A stretch of DNA of 64,000 nucleotides from Lachnoclostridium sp. An138 (GTDB lineage Bacteria > Bacillota > Clostridia > Lachnospirales > Lachnospiraceae): positions 310,001 to 374,000 of the forward strand of contig NZ_NFLF01000001.1 in NCBI RefSeq assembly GCF_002160765.1, written 5' to 3'. The position numbers and the translations under genes were made by a program. The notes beneath the pieces were generated by a model, which was not told where the DNA came from, did no database searches, and worked only from the letters and a program-made list of their open reading frames with translations. Numbering within the stretch: the first letter of the stretch is position 1; every line of letters begins with the position of its first letter. Shown piece after piece: positions 52,044 to 60,554 of the stretch.

Positions 52044-53099
52044 TTACTGAAGCGCTTCTATGATACGCTCCATGGTATCCGCGTCCGGCATATTCATCAC
52101 ACGGGTCACTTCATCCGCCACCCCGTCCACACCGAACTGCTCTGTACCGGAAGCAGAGCCGTTGATTCCTGTGCGGAAGCCGTGGCGGTCCCACGCCATC
52201 TTCTGAACCTCTTCATCCATCAGCGCGTCTATGCCTGCGGCACCCTGCTCATCCAGAGCGATAAAGACATGGGAAGACCAGACCGTAGGACTCGGATACA
52301 TGATCCGGATATCCTCTTTTACCTGCTCCCAGGTTTCCGGATTTTCCACCGCAAACTCAAGAATCTGGTTTTCATATCCTGCTATCATCGGCTTTGCCCC
52401 GATACCTGTCTTCAGAAACTGCTCAAAAAGATCGGAGGATGAGCTTTCCATATATCCCAGGTTCCGGAAAATCGTCTGCAGTCTCGGAAGAACCGCTTCC
52501 ACCGTCGTCTCATCCGCAGTCCCGCCGCAGAGCGTATTGGCCAGAAGCCCCGCAAACATATTTCCGGAATTTGATTTTGTGGGATCGGTGGTGGATACTG
52601 TGACATTTCCATACAGCTCCGGCAGGCCGATCTCAGACCAGGCAGTTCCGTTTTCGATGCAGCCGGCCAGCTTTTCCATATCCACATAGCAGACCCCGTT
52701 TTCCTCCCAGGCGGTTCCTTCCCTCAGAAGAGTCTCCGCTACAGGCGCTCTCGCGTAAAGTACAATCGGCGTATTCAGCACAATCTCGCTTTTTACCGGA
52801 TTTCCAAACTGCGTCTCGTAGAGCTCAAGCGCCGTCTGGCTGGACGGAAACAGAAAATCCATTCCCGTATGATCCGCTGTCACCATTTCTATGGACCCGG
52901 CTCTGGAGTAGTCGATTTTCAGATGATATTTTCTCTGAATCAGATCCTGGACCTCTTCGTCCTCCAGAAGACCGATTTTCTCTCCCCCCACATAACCGGA
53001 AATCTCTGCCGCCGTCCGGCTCCTGCCAAGCATGGTATAGACCGCGGCCAGCAGGATTACCAGGAGCAGAATTCCAAGTCCCGCAAGCTTTGCTTTCAC
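52044..53099 (-). CDS. Membrane-anchored solute-binding-like protein (PBP2 fold)
   Basis: The 351-residue protein has an N-terminal anchor helix (about 5-27, no lipobox) and an outside domain that resembles bacterial substrate-binding proteins of the sulfate/molybdate/Fe(III) type: MVTADHTGMDFLFPSSQTALEL, YGNVTVSTTDPTKSNSGNMFAGLLAN (core TDPTKSNSG) and KPMIAGYENQILEF. No permease or ATPase gene accompanies it. The start is GTG at 53099 and overlaps the xpaC stop codon (GTGA). It shares fold and sequence features with the N-terminal part of the VWA lipoprotein two genes upstream, so the two may be paralogues. Confidence 0.75.
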   Translation of the reverse strand: MKAKLAGLGILLLVILLAAVYTMLGRSRTAAEISGYVGGEKIGLLEDEEVQDLIQRKYHLKIDYSRAGSIEMVTADHTGMDFLFPSSQTALELYETQFGNPVKSEIVLNTPIVLYARAPVAETLLREGTAWEENGVCYVDMEKLAGCIENGTAWSEIGLPELYGNVTVSTTDPTKSNSGNMFAGLLANTLCGGTADETTVEAVLPRLQTIFRNLGYMESSSSDLFEQFLKTGIGAKPMIAGYENQILEFAVENPETWEQVKEDIRIMYPSPTVWSSHVFIALDEQGAAGIDALMDEEVQKMAWDRHGFRTGINGSASGTEQFGVDGVADEVTRVMNMPDADTMERIIEALQ

Positions 53100-53704
53100 T
53101 GTCCGCCCTCCATTTTCAATGTATTTTCCAGAAGGCTGATCTCTGCCTCCACATCCATGAGTTCACCTTCCATCAATCTGGTAAACTGCTTTTCAAAAAC
53201 CTCATTCAGCACCGGGAAAGTCCCGGCAGTCTTCCGGAGGGCCTCCGTAACCTCCGGCGTGCGCAGCCCTGTCTCCTGCAGCTGGGTATAGCGCTCCAGC
53301 AGACCGGCCGCCGTATCCAGATAATAAGTAAAGAAACGGCGCGCCATGCTGATTTTTTCAGGATTTTCTTCCAGATAAGACAGAATCCGGCGTCCGCCCG
53401 CCTCCAGAGCTTCCGCATCCTCTTTCGCTTTTATGTTTGTAATTTCCCGGGCCGCCCTGCTGATCTGCTTCAGATCCTTCCGCGCCTCCTCAAGGAGCTT
53501 CTGAAGCTCCTCTCCACCCTGTATTTTCTCCACATCGATTCCGCCGATTTTCTTTCTGGGCTTCAGAATAAGCCCCAGACCAAAATACAGCAGAATACAG
53601 AGCAGAGCGGCCGCAGCCAGATTCCAGCCAGCTGCCAGAAACAGAAGCAGAAACACGGCGCAGGAAATCAAAGCGGAAATCAGGGCTGTTACCATTTCCT
53701 TCAT
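53096..53704 (-). CDS. xpaC: XpaC family protein (5-bromo-4-chloroindolyl phosphate hydrolysis family)
   Basis: The 202-residue protein has two N-terminal membrane helices (about 8-45) and a helical cytoplasmic domain with EARKDLKQISRAAREITN and RRFFTYYLDTAAGLLERYTQLQETG, which resemble XpaC proteins. XpaC is named for a hydrolysis phenotype in Bacillus; its biochemical role is unsettled. XpaC and TelA genes are frequent neighbours. Its ATG overlaps the VWA stop codon (TAATG) and its stop codon overlaps the next start, so the four products are probably made in fixed proportion. Confidence 0.82.
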   Translation of the reverse strand: MKEMVTALISALISCAVFLLLFLAAGWNLAAAALLCILLYFGLGLILKPRKKIGGIDVEKIQGGEELQKLLEEARKDLKQISRAAREITNIKAKEDAEALEAGGRRILSYLEENPEKISMARRFFTYYLDTAAGLLERYTQLQETGLRTPEVTEALRKTAGTFPVLNEVFEKQFTRLMEGELMDVEAEISLLENTLKMEGGQ

Positions 53705-55323
53705 TAGTTATATCCCTTCACCTTTCTGAACGCGTCTATCAGATCTTCTCTGCCATCAAATACGCGGGCATTCGTAGCCTCTGCCAGTTCCTCCAGCTGT
53801 TCCGAATCCGCGTCTCCAAACATGATGGAAAAAACCGGTACGTCTTCTCCAAGCTCCTGATACTGTTCCATAAACGCGTCAAAGGAGCCTCCGGACATAC
53901 CGTCCGTCATCAGGATCACCGCCGGCGTATACTGAGACAGATCGTAGTGGGAAAGCACCTTCAGCGCTTCTTCCGCTGCCACATACATATCTGTCCCGGA
54001 ACCGGTGTCCTGGCTCTCCACTCTATCATACAGGGCTTCCAGCTCCGCTCCGGAGCCCACAGCCGTATACTCTGCCAGCACCTGATCGTCAAAGAAAATC
54101 AGCACATTGACTTCGTCCTTTGAGGCCTGCAGAAAGTTCTTTTCCGCATTCTCCTGAATCAGCAGCTGCTCCATGGCCGCCACCAGCTGCTCATTTCCCT
54201 TTCCGGACATGCTGCCCGAGTAATCCAGGCAGTAAATGCTCAGAGAAGGCTTTTTAAAATCTGTCTGATACAGGTTCAGAGCCTGGAAAAGCACGTCTGT
54301 GGAAGGCATCCTCATGGTGGAGAGTACCCGGTCCGGCTGCACTCCCCAGTCCGTCCGGAAGACGTCCCTGTTTTCATCCGAAATACCTGTATATCCGGTG
54401 CGCCGTCCGGTCCTCTGGATCTCGTTCTGCACATTCTCCGAAAGCAGGTATTCCTGAAGCTCCAGAAATGCCGTCTCCTTGTCATCATCCCCGTTGTCCA
54501 CATAGCCGAGAGGCGAATCCGCCAGCGTAAGGCCGTCGTACGGATAGACCACATACAGCGTCTCCTCTCCGCGGCTCTCCAGTTCCTCATTGGCCTGGAT
54601 AATCAGACATTCATAGTTCACCATGGCGTCATAACCGCCTTCCAGGAACATATCCTTCAGCCAGTCCGAGCTTCCGGAAGAACGGTCCACGCCGGAAAGC
54701 AGCGCCTGAATATCCGACTGCAGCTGTTCATTTTCCAGATCCTCTTCCGTAATCATATCCGGATTCCCCAGGAGCGCATAGAGAAAGCCGATATAGGCGC
54801 TGGCTCCCGAATTGGACTGGGTGGCGCTGGTCATGCAGAACTTCAGCTTCCCGGCCGTGATGGCGTCCAGGATGTCACGCACCGAGACCTCCCGGCCCAC
54901 AAAGCCCAGCTCCTCCGCCAGACTCTGGCGGATTCCAAACACCACCGGCGATATGGAAATAGACTCTCCATGCTTTACTCTGTGCCCAGTATCCCCCACA
55001 TTCAGCCAGAGACTGCTGGCCGGCCAGACTGCGTCATACGCTATCTCATCCTGTTCCAGCGCCCGCATAATATCCAGAGAACCCTGATAGGTCATCTCAA
55101 CCCGGATTCCGCTTTCCCTGGAAAAATCCTCAAGAATCGGTTCCAGCTCCTGATTCTCCGAACCGGACAGAATTCTCAGGCTCTGCCTTCCGTTCCCTAT
55201 CACCGTATCTGCCTCCTGACCGGTCCCGGCTGTCTGGCCGCCGCCAATCCCCAGACAGGCCGAGAACCCCAGAACGGCCAGAAAAATGATGATAGCTAAA
55301 ACTGCGTATTTTCCTGTTTTCAT
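53704..55323 (-). CDS. Lipoprotein fusing a solute-binding domain to a von Willebrand A domain
   Basis: The 539-residue protein has a lipoprotein signal peptide (C23 in GFSAC). Residues about 45-310 form a PBP2-type binding domain (SLRILSGSENQELEPILEDF, CMTSATQSNSGASAYIGFLYAL core ATQSNSGASAY). Residues about 355-535 form a VWA domain with the complete MIDAS motif DYSGSMS near D366, a GTDMY threonine motif and an ILMTDGMSGG aspartate. VWA domains bind metal-dependent protein partners. The ATG at 55323 follows GGGAGAG; a TTG two codons upstream is less likely. It leads the operon with xpaC, a second binding protein and telA. Confidence 0.85.
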   Translation of the reverse strand: MKTGKYAVLAIIIFLAVLGFSACLGIGGGQTAGTGQEADTVIGNGRQSLRILSGSENQELEPILEDFSRESGIRVEMTYQGSLDIMRALEQDEIAYDAVWPASSLWLNVGDTGHRVKHGESISISPVVFGIRQSLAEELGFVGREVSVRDILDAITAGKLKFCMTSATQSNSGASAYIGFLYALLGNPDMITEEDLENEQLQSDIQALLSGVDRSSGSSDWLKDMFLEGGYDAMVNYECLIIQANEELESRGEETLYVVYPYDGLTLADSPLGYVDNGDDDKETAFLELQEYLLSENVQNEIQRTGRRTGYTGISDENRDVFRTDWGVQPDRVLSTMRMPSTDVLFQALNLYQTDFKKPSLSIYCLDYSGSMSGKGNEQLVAAMEQLLIQENAEKNFLQASKDEVNVLIFFDDQVLAEYTAVGSGAELEALYDRVESQDTGSGTDMYVAAEEALKVLSHYDLSQYTPAVILMTDGMSGGSFDAFMEQYQELGEDVPVFSIMFGDADSEQLEELAEATNARVFDGREDLIDAFRKVKGYN

Positions 55324-55440
55324 CTGCAACTCTCCCTGTATCCTCCAGATTTTTGTTTTCAGTCTAACACCTGTTTCTGTTTTCTATCTATCATGAGCCG
55401 GTAAAGTACATGTAAATTTTATGTTATGAGTTTTGTATCA

Positions 55441-55488
55441 AAGAAAAAAGCGCCTGCCGGAACGTACCGGCTGACGCCTTTTTTCTTT
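55441..55488. terminator. Terminator after the surface-protein gene
   Basis: AAAAAAGCG-(CCT)-GCCGG and CCGGC-(TGA)-CGCCTTTTTT form a bulged stem. T-runs follow on both strands; it ends the sortase/LCP/surface protein unit on the minus strand. Confidence 0.75.
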
Positions 55489-55503
55489 ATCTGTTTTCTC
55501 TGC

Positions 55504-56229
55504 TTAGGAACGTGCCTTTTTTGTGAAAACTACGGTTCCGGCCAGAGCGAGGACTGCCACTGCCGCCGCCACATAGAGCTCAGAGCCTTCCGCTGTCTTC
55601 GGGGATACCGCTGCCGGAGCCGTGCTGCTTCCGGAACTGGAGCTTCCTGAGCTGGAGCTTCCGGAGCTGGAGCTTCCGGAGCTGGAGCTTCCGGAACTTC
55701 CTGAACCGGAGCTTCCAGAACCGGAATCACCGGAAGACGACTCATTTGCCACAAGAATCTGAACCGGAGAGAAAGAAGTAAAGGTAGCTGTCACAGTTCC
55801 ATCGCCTGCATTCGCCGGCAGAGACTCCGGAGTGTTGCTTCCGTCTGCCCAGTGAAGCACTGCCACCTTGGAGCTGGGAGTTACACTTGGTATCTTGAAA
55901 GTAACATCAATGCTGCCGCTACTCAAATCCACTGTTTTTTCATCCAGCGTCTGCAGAGTCACATCCAGCACATAGGAATCATAATCATCGCTGCTGATTC
56001 CAAGAGCGCTCTTTGCTTCTTCAGCGCTTACCTCTGTACTGCCGGAAGCAATAGCCGGAACTACATCGGTCTCGCCCAGAGACTCACCCGTTGTTTTGTC
56101 CGTCACTGACGCCTTCACCGGTTCCTGAGATACCTGCACTACGCCGGAGCTGCTTCCGGCTGCCTGTGCCGTCGCGCCCAGCGCCAGGCAGAGTACTGCG
56201 GATAATGCCAAAAGTTTCATCTTTTTCAT
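55504..56229 (-). CDS. Secreted surface protein with Ser/Gly stalk and sorting-type C terminus
   Basis: The 241-residue protein has a signal peptide (about 1-23, ending AQAA), a beta-rich domain (about 30-165), a Ser/Gly stalk built on GSSSS units (about 168-205), then SPKTAEGSE, a hydrophobic helix (about 218-236) and the tail KKARS. This is the layout of a sortase substrate, although SPKTA is an unusual variant of LPxTG. The sortase gene two genes upstream supports the reading. The stalk DNA is a run of 15-base repeats likely to change length. I do not recognise the globular domain. Confidence 0.78.
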   Translation of the reverse strand: MKKMKLLALSAVLCLALGATAQAAGSSSGVVQVSQEPVKASVTDKTTGESLGETDVVPAIASGSTEVSAEEAKSALGISSDDYDSYVLDVTLQTLDEKTVDLSSGSIDVTFKIPSVTPSSKVAVLHWADGSNTPESLPANAGDGTVTATFTSFSPVQILVANESSSGDSGSGSSGSGSSGSSSSGSSSSGSSSSGSSSSGSSTAPAAVSPKTAEGSELYVAAAVAVLALAGTVVFTKKARS

Positions 56230-56313
56230 TTTGCTTTTCCTCCTCGCATGATGAAATAAATTTTTATATCAAGGCTTCTGCCTCAATATCTCCCTCGTCT
56301 GTGATTTTCCCAA

Positions 56314-57339
56314 TCACTTTTTTTCATAAAACAGTTCCTCCAGTATTTCAGAAAGCCCCTCCTGATCCACATGGAACTCGTCCTGAAACATGGTGTCTAC
56401 CGTTTCACCCGGCACTGTGATCATCGACAGCTCTTCTCCCGAAGTCCCGGCTGCCTGCCAGGCCAGCGCCAGGATTTCTTCCTTTTCCAGATCGGTAACG
56501 AGATATTCTTCCACTGCTTTTTCCATAGAAAAGATATAAAACGGATTCCTTTTCAGCTTTTCCTTAATCTTCTGATACATGGCCTGCATGTACTCCTGCT
56601 GGCGGAGCATCCGGGTCTCATTGCTTCCGGTCTGCCCAATGTCACGCCCCTGCACAAAAATCTGCGCCTGCTCAGGCGTAAGCTCCACTTCCCCGCCTTC
56701 CAGAAAATGATACAGGTCCAGTTCGCGGAGCTCCTCCGGAATGGTCACGGTCACAGGACCGGTCACCTCCTGAAGCGCCGATACGGCTCCCCAGTAAACT
56801 GCACAGTATCCATGTATGGGAATTCCCCCCAGCATCCGGGATACGGCTTCTTCCATCATCTCGCAGCTTGTCCCAAGTCCGTCTCCCATCGTATACTGCA
56901 GGCCCAGCTGATAGTCATACAGTCCTATCTCCTTTCCTCTGCTGTCAAACCAGCGGATAGGAGTCACAGTATCTCTGGAAATGTTAAGAAGCGTAAGTGT
57001 GTTCGCTTTTGTATCCACCACTGCCAGAACGATACAGTCTGCCCTGGGGCCAAAACCAACTTCTGTATTTTCTTCTGCCTTTCCCCTTCCATCGATTCCC
57101 AGGCAGAGAATATTAATCAGCCCGTCCCGGTATTCATACTGTTCTCCATCAAGGCTTATCTGCGCCCCGTCCGGAAAGGGCTGCACTGCTTCCTCCAGAT
57201 AAGCGCCCGGCTCTTCCAGAGAACGCCGGCCCTTCTGAATCATTCCGGAGGCTGTCAGTAACACGGATGCCGCCAGAAGAATCAGAACACCCAAAATCAA
57301 AGCCGCTGCCCGTTTCCATTTCTTTCTTTTACCGTTCAT
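56314..57339 (-). CDS. LytR-CpsA-Psr (LCP) family protein
   Basis: The 341-residue protein has a basic N terminus, one membrane helix (about 10-32) and an outside LCP domain: INILCLGIDGRG, GPRADCIVLAVVDTKANTLTLLNISRDT (core RADCIVL and LLNISRDT), YCAVYWGAVSALQEVTGPV, and a late QGRDIGQTGSNETRMLRQQEYM region with conserved Arg residues. LCP enzymes transfer glycopolymers from lipid carriers to peptidoglycan or protein. The start overlaps the sortase gene by eleven bases, so LCP and sortase are coupled. Confidence 0.88.
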   Translation of the reverse strand: MNGKRKKWKRAAALILGVLILLAASVLLTASGMIQKGRRSLEEPGAYLEEAVQPFPDGAQISLDGEQYEYRDGLINILCLGIDGRGKAEENTEVGFGPRADCIVLAVVDTKANTLTLLNISRDTVTPIRWFDSRGKEIGLYDYQLGLQYTMGDGLGTSCEMMEEAVSRMLGGIPIHGYCAVYWGAVSALQEVTGPVTVTIPEELRELDLYHFLEGGEVELTPEQAQIFVQGRDIGQTGSNETRMLRQQEYMQAMYQKIKEKLKRNPFYIFSMEKAVEEYLVTDLEKEEILALAWQAAGTSGEELSMITVPGETVDTMFQDEFHVDQEGLSEILEELFYEKK

Positions 57340-58186
57340 AGTCATCGATCTGCACCGCCACCACAAGAAATCTGTTGGAAGGAGCGCTGCCTATACAGGT
57401 GGACATGACTATCAGCCTGCTGCCATAGGGTACTTCTACTTCCTCATTTACATTTCCCTCAGAGGAACAAAGTTCCTCCGTAAAAGACAGAAAATCTTCT
57501 TCCTCTTCGTAATCACAGTATGCCGGCAGATAAGCATCTGAAAAGCGGACGGCCGCAAAAATCTGATATACAAGTGTCCTGTCCGGCAGATAAATATAGA
57601 CATACGGGGATTCTTCCAGCTTGTCCGGATCTTCATAATCATGAAGACTGCCAAACATGGTATCATTTCTCATATTGTGTCCGTAAATCACAGTCAGCGG
57701 AGCCGAAAAATCCTTTGGGTGCACAGACTCCGTATAGATACTTCCAGGGAGTCCTGATACGCCTTCCGGAGTATGATTCAAATAATAACTGTCATCCGTG
57801 GGATGCTGAAGGATCGGATAATCCACCAGCGTCCCCGGAATCTGAATCCAGGCATAGATATCGCTGTTCTCTTCCTGCAGCGCCTCAAAATCTACCGTAT
57901 TCTCCAGATGAGGAGCGTCTGATTTCTTTTCTGCCGCTTCCCGGGCCTCTGCCTCCTCCTGTTCCCGCCTTCTTCGTTCCGCTTCGGCCTGCTCCTCAGC
58001 TGCTTCAGCCTCAGCCATTCTCTGGGCCTCCCGCATGGCCTCATATTCTCTTTCTGCCTGCCTTTGTCTGCCCACATAAACCCCAATAAAAAGAAGGGCT
58101 CCCAGAAAAATAACTCCGCACAGTATACTCCCCGCCCGGAACCATCTCTTTTTGTTATTCTTTTTTTGTTTCTCTGTATTATCCAT
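57329..58186 (-). CDS. srtB: Class B sortase
   Basis: The 285-residue transpeptidase has a membrane helix (about 17-38), then an unusual Glu/Arg/Ala-rich coiled coil (about 40-88) and a sortase B domain. Catalytic residues are H170 (VIYGHNM), C264 (MSTCIGS) and R272 (SNRFLVV). DYPILQHPTDDSYYLNH is typical of class B. The enzyme cleaves a sorting motif and attaches proteins to the wall. The charged stalk, about 48 residues, could hold the active site away from the membrane. It is followed by the LCP gene and a protein with a sorting-like tail. Confidence 0.92.
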   Translation of the reverse strand: MDNTEKQKKNNKKRWFRAGSILCGVIFLGALLFIGVYVGRQRQAEREYEAMREAQRMAEAEAAEEQAEAERRRREQEEAEAREAAEKKSDAPHLENTVDFEALQEENSDIYAWIQIPGTLVDYPILQHPTDDSYYLNHTPEGVSGLPGSIYTESVHPKDFSAPLTVIYGHNMRNDTMFGSLHDYEDPDKLEESPYVYIYLPDRTLVYQIFAAVRFSDAYLPAYCDYEEEEDFLSFTEELCSSEGNVNEEVEVPYGSRLIVMSTCIGSAPSNRFLVVAVQIDDYER

Positions 58187-58367
58187 TTTTCAATCTATTC
58201 TTTCTCTGTCCTGTCTGCTTCCTCTGACATCACCGTATGAAGCGCCGCACACTGCGGCCGCCGGCAGTATGCTCATGCTCATTATGTTTCTTAATCCTAC
58301 AGTTTCTGAGTATACCTCAATCTTTTTTTCAAAACCTCCTTTTTGCATTTTTAGCCTTTTATCATAC

Positions 58368-58410
58368 AAAAACAGCCCCCGGTATGTGAATTGCTTCATA
58401 CCGGGAGCCG
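58368..58410 (-). terminator. Intrinsic terminator after the spore protein gene
   Basis: On the minus strand CCCGGTATG and CATACCGGG pair and are followed by GGCTGTTTTTG. Confidence 0.8.
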
Positions 58411-58458
58411 CTCTTTTCTGTGTTCGATTTCAGTTTGTTTTTTTACCTGTTTTTATAC

Positions 58459-58668
58459 TTACTTTCCGCTCATCTGCTGTTCCTGCTTCATGATCATTTT
58501 CTTAACCATTTCGCCGCCGATGGAACCTGCCTGAGCAGAAGTCAAGTCGCCGTTATAGCCTTCTTTTAAAGGCACGCCCAGCTCGCTGGCAACTTCCTCT
58601 TTGAAGCGGTTCATAGCTGCTTTCGCTTCGGGAACTGCCATCTGGTTAGACTTGGACTGTTCTGTCAT
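58459..58668 (-). CDS. Alpha/beta-type small acid-soluble spore protein
   Basis: The 69-residue protein coats spore DNA and protects it from UV and heat. It contains AMNRFKEEVASELGV, then YNGDLTSAQAGSIGGEMVKKMI, which includes the germination-protease site region (KEEVASELG) and the DNA-binding GSIGGEMVK motif. GGAGGTGAT before the ATG at 58668 is close to the full anti-16S sequence and fixes the start. It is direct evidence that the organism sporulates. A sigma-G-like promoter precedes it. Confidence 0.95.
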   Translation of the reverse strand: MTEQSKSNQMAVPEAKAAMNRFKEEVASELGVPLKEGYNGDLTSAQAGSIGGEMVKKMIMKQEQQMSGK

Positions 58669-58688
58669 CTGTATCACCTCCATGCTCC

Positions 58689-58718
58689 TATTGTGCACAC
58701 GAAGGGCCCGCCTTATGT
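58689..58718 (-). promoter_or_regulatory. Candidate sigma-G promoter of the spore protein gene
   Basis: On the minus strand ACATA (58718-58714) and CACAATA (58695-58689) have an 18-base spacer, near the sigma-G consensus GHATR-N18-CATNHTA. Confidence 0.4.
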
Positions 58719-58750
58719 TGGGAATGACTGGAACCGCCGCGCCTTGTCTT

Positions 58751-59317
58751 TTAGTTCTTCGCAGGGCCGTGGCCATATACGATCGACTCACGAATTTCGT
58801 CCGCTTTATTCTGGTCAAAGAGCTGCGCAGTAAGAGAGAGCGCGAAAGGAATCGCTGTGCCGACTCCGCGGCTGGTGGTAATGTTTCCGTCAATCACCAC
58901 ACGGTCTGTCAGAACTTCTGCTCCCTTCAGGCCGTCCTCGCATCCCGGATAGCAGGTCGCTTTCCTGCCTTTCAGAAGTCCTGCTTCTCCAAGTACAGTG
59001 GGCGCCGCGCAGATGGCCGCAACCTTCTTTCCTTTTCCGCAGAATTCTTTCAGGAGTTCCACAAGGGGGCTGCATTCTTTCAGATGGAGTGTCCCGGGCA
59101 TTCCGCCGGGCAGCAGAAGAAGATCCATGTCAGCGAAATCCATGTCCTCAAACAGGCAGTCCGCTGTAATGATAATTCCATGACTTCCTGCCACTTCGCG
59201 CTTTCCGCCCACGGCCACCAGTGTAACTTCCGCGCCGGCTCTTCTCAGCACGTCCGCCAGCGTCAAAGCTTCTACCTCTTCAAAACCTTCCGCCAAAAAA
59301 ATGCTTACTTTTTTCAT
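58751..59317 (-). CDS. DJ-1/PfpI family protein
   Basis: The 188-residue protein matches the DJ-1/YajL/ThiJ group: KKVSIFLAEGFEEVEAL contains the conserved Glu, the nucleophile elbow AAICAAP holds the reactive Cys, and GNITTSRGVGTAIPFALSL is the late motif. Functions reported for the family include glyoxalase and redox-protective activities; the specific role here is open. GAGGAGG precedes the ATG. Confidence 0.9.
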   Translation of the reverse strand: MKKVSIFLAEGFEEVEALTLADVLRRAGAEVTLVAVGGKREVAGSHGIIITADCLFEDMDFADMDLLLLPGGMPGTLHLKECSPLVELLKEFCGKGKKVAAICAAPTVLGEAGLLKGRKATCYPGCEDGLKGAEVLTDRVVIDGNITTSRGVGTAIPFALSLTAQLFDQNKADEIRESIVYGHGPAKN

Positions 59318-59350
59318 ATTGATTCCTCCTCTTTTCAGTCTATTTTTAAC

Positions 59351-59379
59351 ATTATAACAAATTATCGTTGAATTATCCA
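59351..59379 (-). promoter_or_regulatory. Sigma-A type promoter of the DJ-1 gene
   Basis: On the minus strand TGGATA (59379-59374) and TATAAT (59356-59351) are 17 bases apart. Confidence 0.5.
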
Positions 59380-59483
59380 GTCTGATATGTTACCCTCTAT
59401 GAGCATAGAAAAGTTTGTATTGCTGCAGTCAGGATAGCCAGCAGCAATTTGTGCTGCTTTATGCAGCGGAAAAGGAGACTGTC

Positions 59484-59933
59484 ATGGAAATCGAACGCAA
59501 ATTTTTGATTACAACTCTTCCCGAAAATCTGGAATCTTACCCATACCATACGCTGGAACAGGCTTATCTCTGTACCGACCCTGTTGTGCGAGTCCGCCGC
59601 AGCGATGACGAATATCTCCTCACCTACAAGTCCAGAGGGCTCATGAGCCGTGAGGAATATAACCTGCCTCTGAACGCCGAAAGCTATAACCACCTGAAAG
59701 CTAAGGCAGACGGCAATATTATCTGCAAACGCCGCTATCTGATTCCGCTGGAATCGGGACTCACCATTGAACTTGACATTTTTGAACCGCCTTTCCGGGG
59801 GCTGGTTCTCGCTGAAGTGGAATTTTCCTCCGAAGAAGAAGCCAATGCCTTTCTTCCGCCCGACTGGTTCGGAGAAGAGGTCACCTGGTCTACAGAGTAT
59901 CACAACAGTACGCTCAGCCAGAAAAAATTATAA
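59484..59933 (+). CDS. CYTH domain protein
   Basis: The 149-residue protein begins MEIERKFL, the ExExK signature of CYTH enzymes, and continues with alternating charged strands (VRVRRSDDEYLLTYK, EYNLPL, CKRRYLIP, IELDIF, LAEVEF). The family includes triphosphatases, thiamine triphosphatase and adenylate cyclase class IV. The short single-domain form in Clostridia is usually a triphosphate hydrolase, an inference here. AAGGAG six bases upstream sets the start at 59484. Confidence 0.88.
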   Translation: MEIERKFLITTLPENLESYPYHTLEQAYLCTDPVVRVRRSDDEYLLTYKSRGLMSREEYNLPLNAESYNHLKAKADGNIICKRRYLIPLESGLTIELDIFEPPFRGLVLAEVEFSSEEEANAFLPPDWFGEEVTWSTEYHNSTLSQKKL

Positions 59934-60016
59934 TCCGCTCTTTTGTCATCGAACAGCGACAAATTTCAGCAAACATGCTACGTTTTCTTCCATTGCGTAT
60001 ATAAGAGACCGGAAAC

Positions 60017-60025
60017 TGGTATAAT
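60017..60025 (+). promoter_or_regulatory. Extended -10 promoter of the XRE gene
   Basis: TGGTATAAT is a consensus extended -10; no good -35 is present. It lies 32 bases before the ATG. Confidence 0.5.
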
Positions 60026-60057
60026 AATGCCACTAATTTTCGGAAGGAGCAAGCGGG

Positions 60058-60459
60058 ATGCCTGAAATAAAACTGGCTGTGAACATGCACAGTCTGCGTG
60101 ATGTATACAGTTATTCTCAAGATTATGTCAGCAGCCAGATTCATGTGGCCCGTCAGACCTATTCCAATTATGAAAGAGGGAAGAAACTGCCTGACATCCC
60201 TACGCTCCTTTATCTCGCCGAGCTTTACCAGATATCTGTGGACCAGCTTCTCTTTGGAGATTTTTCCGGCATTCATTCCACGGAAGATGTCATTCGTGAA
60301 CATACGGCCATTACCCAGGACGACAGCCTGATCCGCCTGAATGGGGCCGACGCAAAGATGCTTATGGATTATAAAAGCTTTCCCTCCAGAGAGCAGAAAG
60401 AAGTACGGGAGTTTGTCCGTTTTAAAAAATATCTTTTCACAAGAGAAAATCTGTCATAA
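60058..60459 (+). CDS. XRE family transcriptional regulator
   Basis: The 133-residue protein has an N-terminal Cro/CI helix-turn-helix (about 10-65). In it, IHVARQTYSNYERGKKLPDIPTLLYL covers the recognition helix (ARQTYSNYERG) and the helix that follows. The C-terminal half, with LNGADAKMLMDYKSFPSREQKEVREF, is of unknown function. GGAAGGAG precedes the ATG. It may be co-expressed with or independent of the CYTH gene 124 bases upstream. Target unknown. Confidence 0.82.
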   Translation: MPEIKLAVNMHSLRDVYSYSQDYVSSQIHVARQTYSNYERGKKLPDIPTLLYLAELYQISVDQLLFGDFSGIHSTEDVIREHTAITQDDSLIRLNGADAKMLMDYKSFPSREQKEVREFVRFKKYLFTRENLS

Positions 60460-60508
60460 GCTTTTCTGCGGCTCAGGCTGAACTGTCAACGAAATATTAA
60501 AATATTAC

Positions 60509-60553
60509 GAGGATACGAAAAATTCCAGGCTGAATTTTTTCGTATCCTCTTTT
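60509..60553. terminator. Bidirectional terminator between XRE gene and pyrC
   Basis: GAGGATACGAAAAATTC and GAATTTTTTCGTATCCTC pair over 16 to 17 bases around CAGGCT, and TTTTG follows. Confidence 0.75.
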
Positions 60554-60554
60554 G

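Noticed and set aside
58190-58348. A 52-codon frame that ends four bases before the sortase start
   Set aside because: It has a plausible AAAGG site and AAGGAGG inside, but no promoter, signal peptide or known motif. It could be a leader peptide, but the support is too thin.
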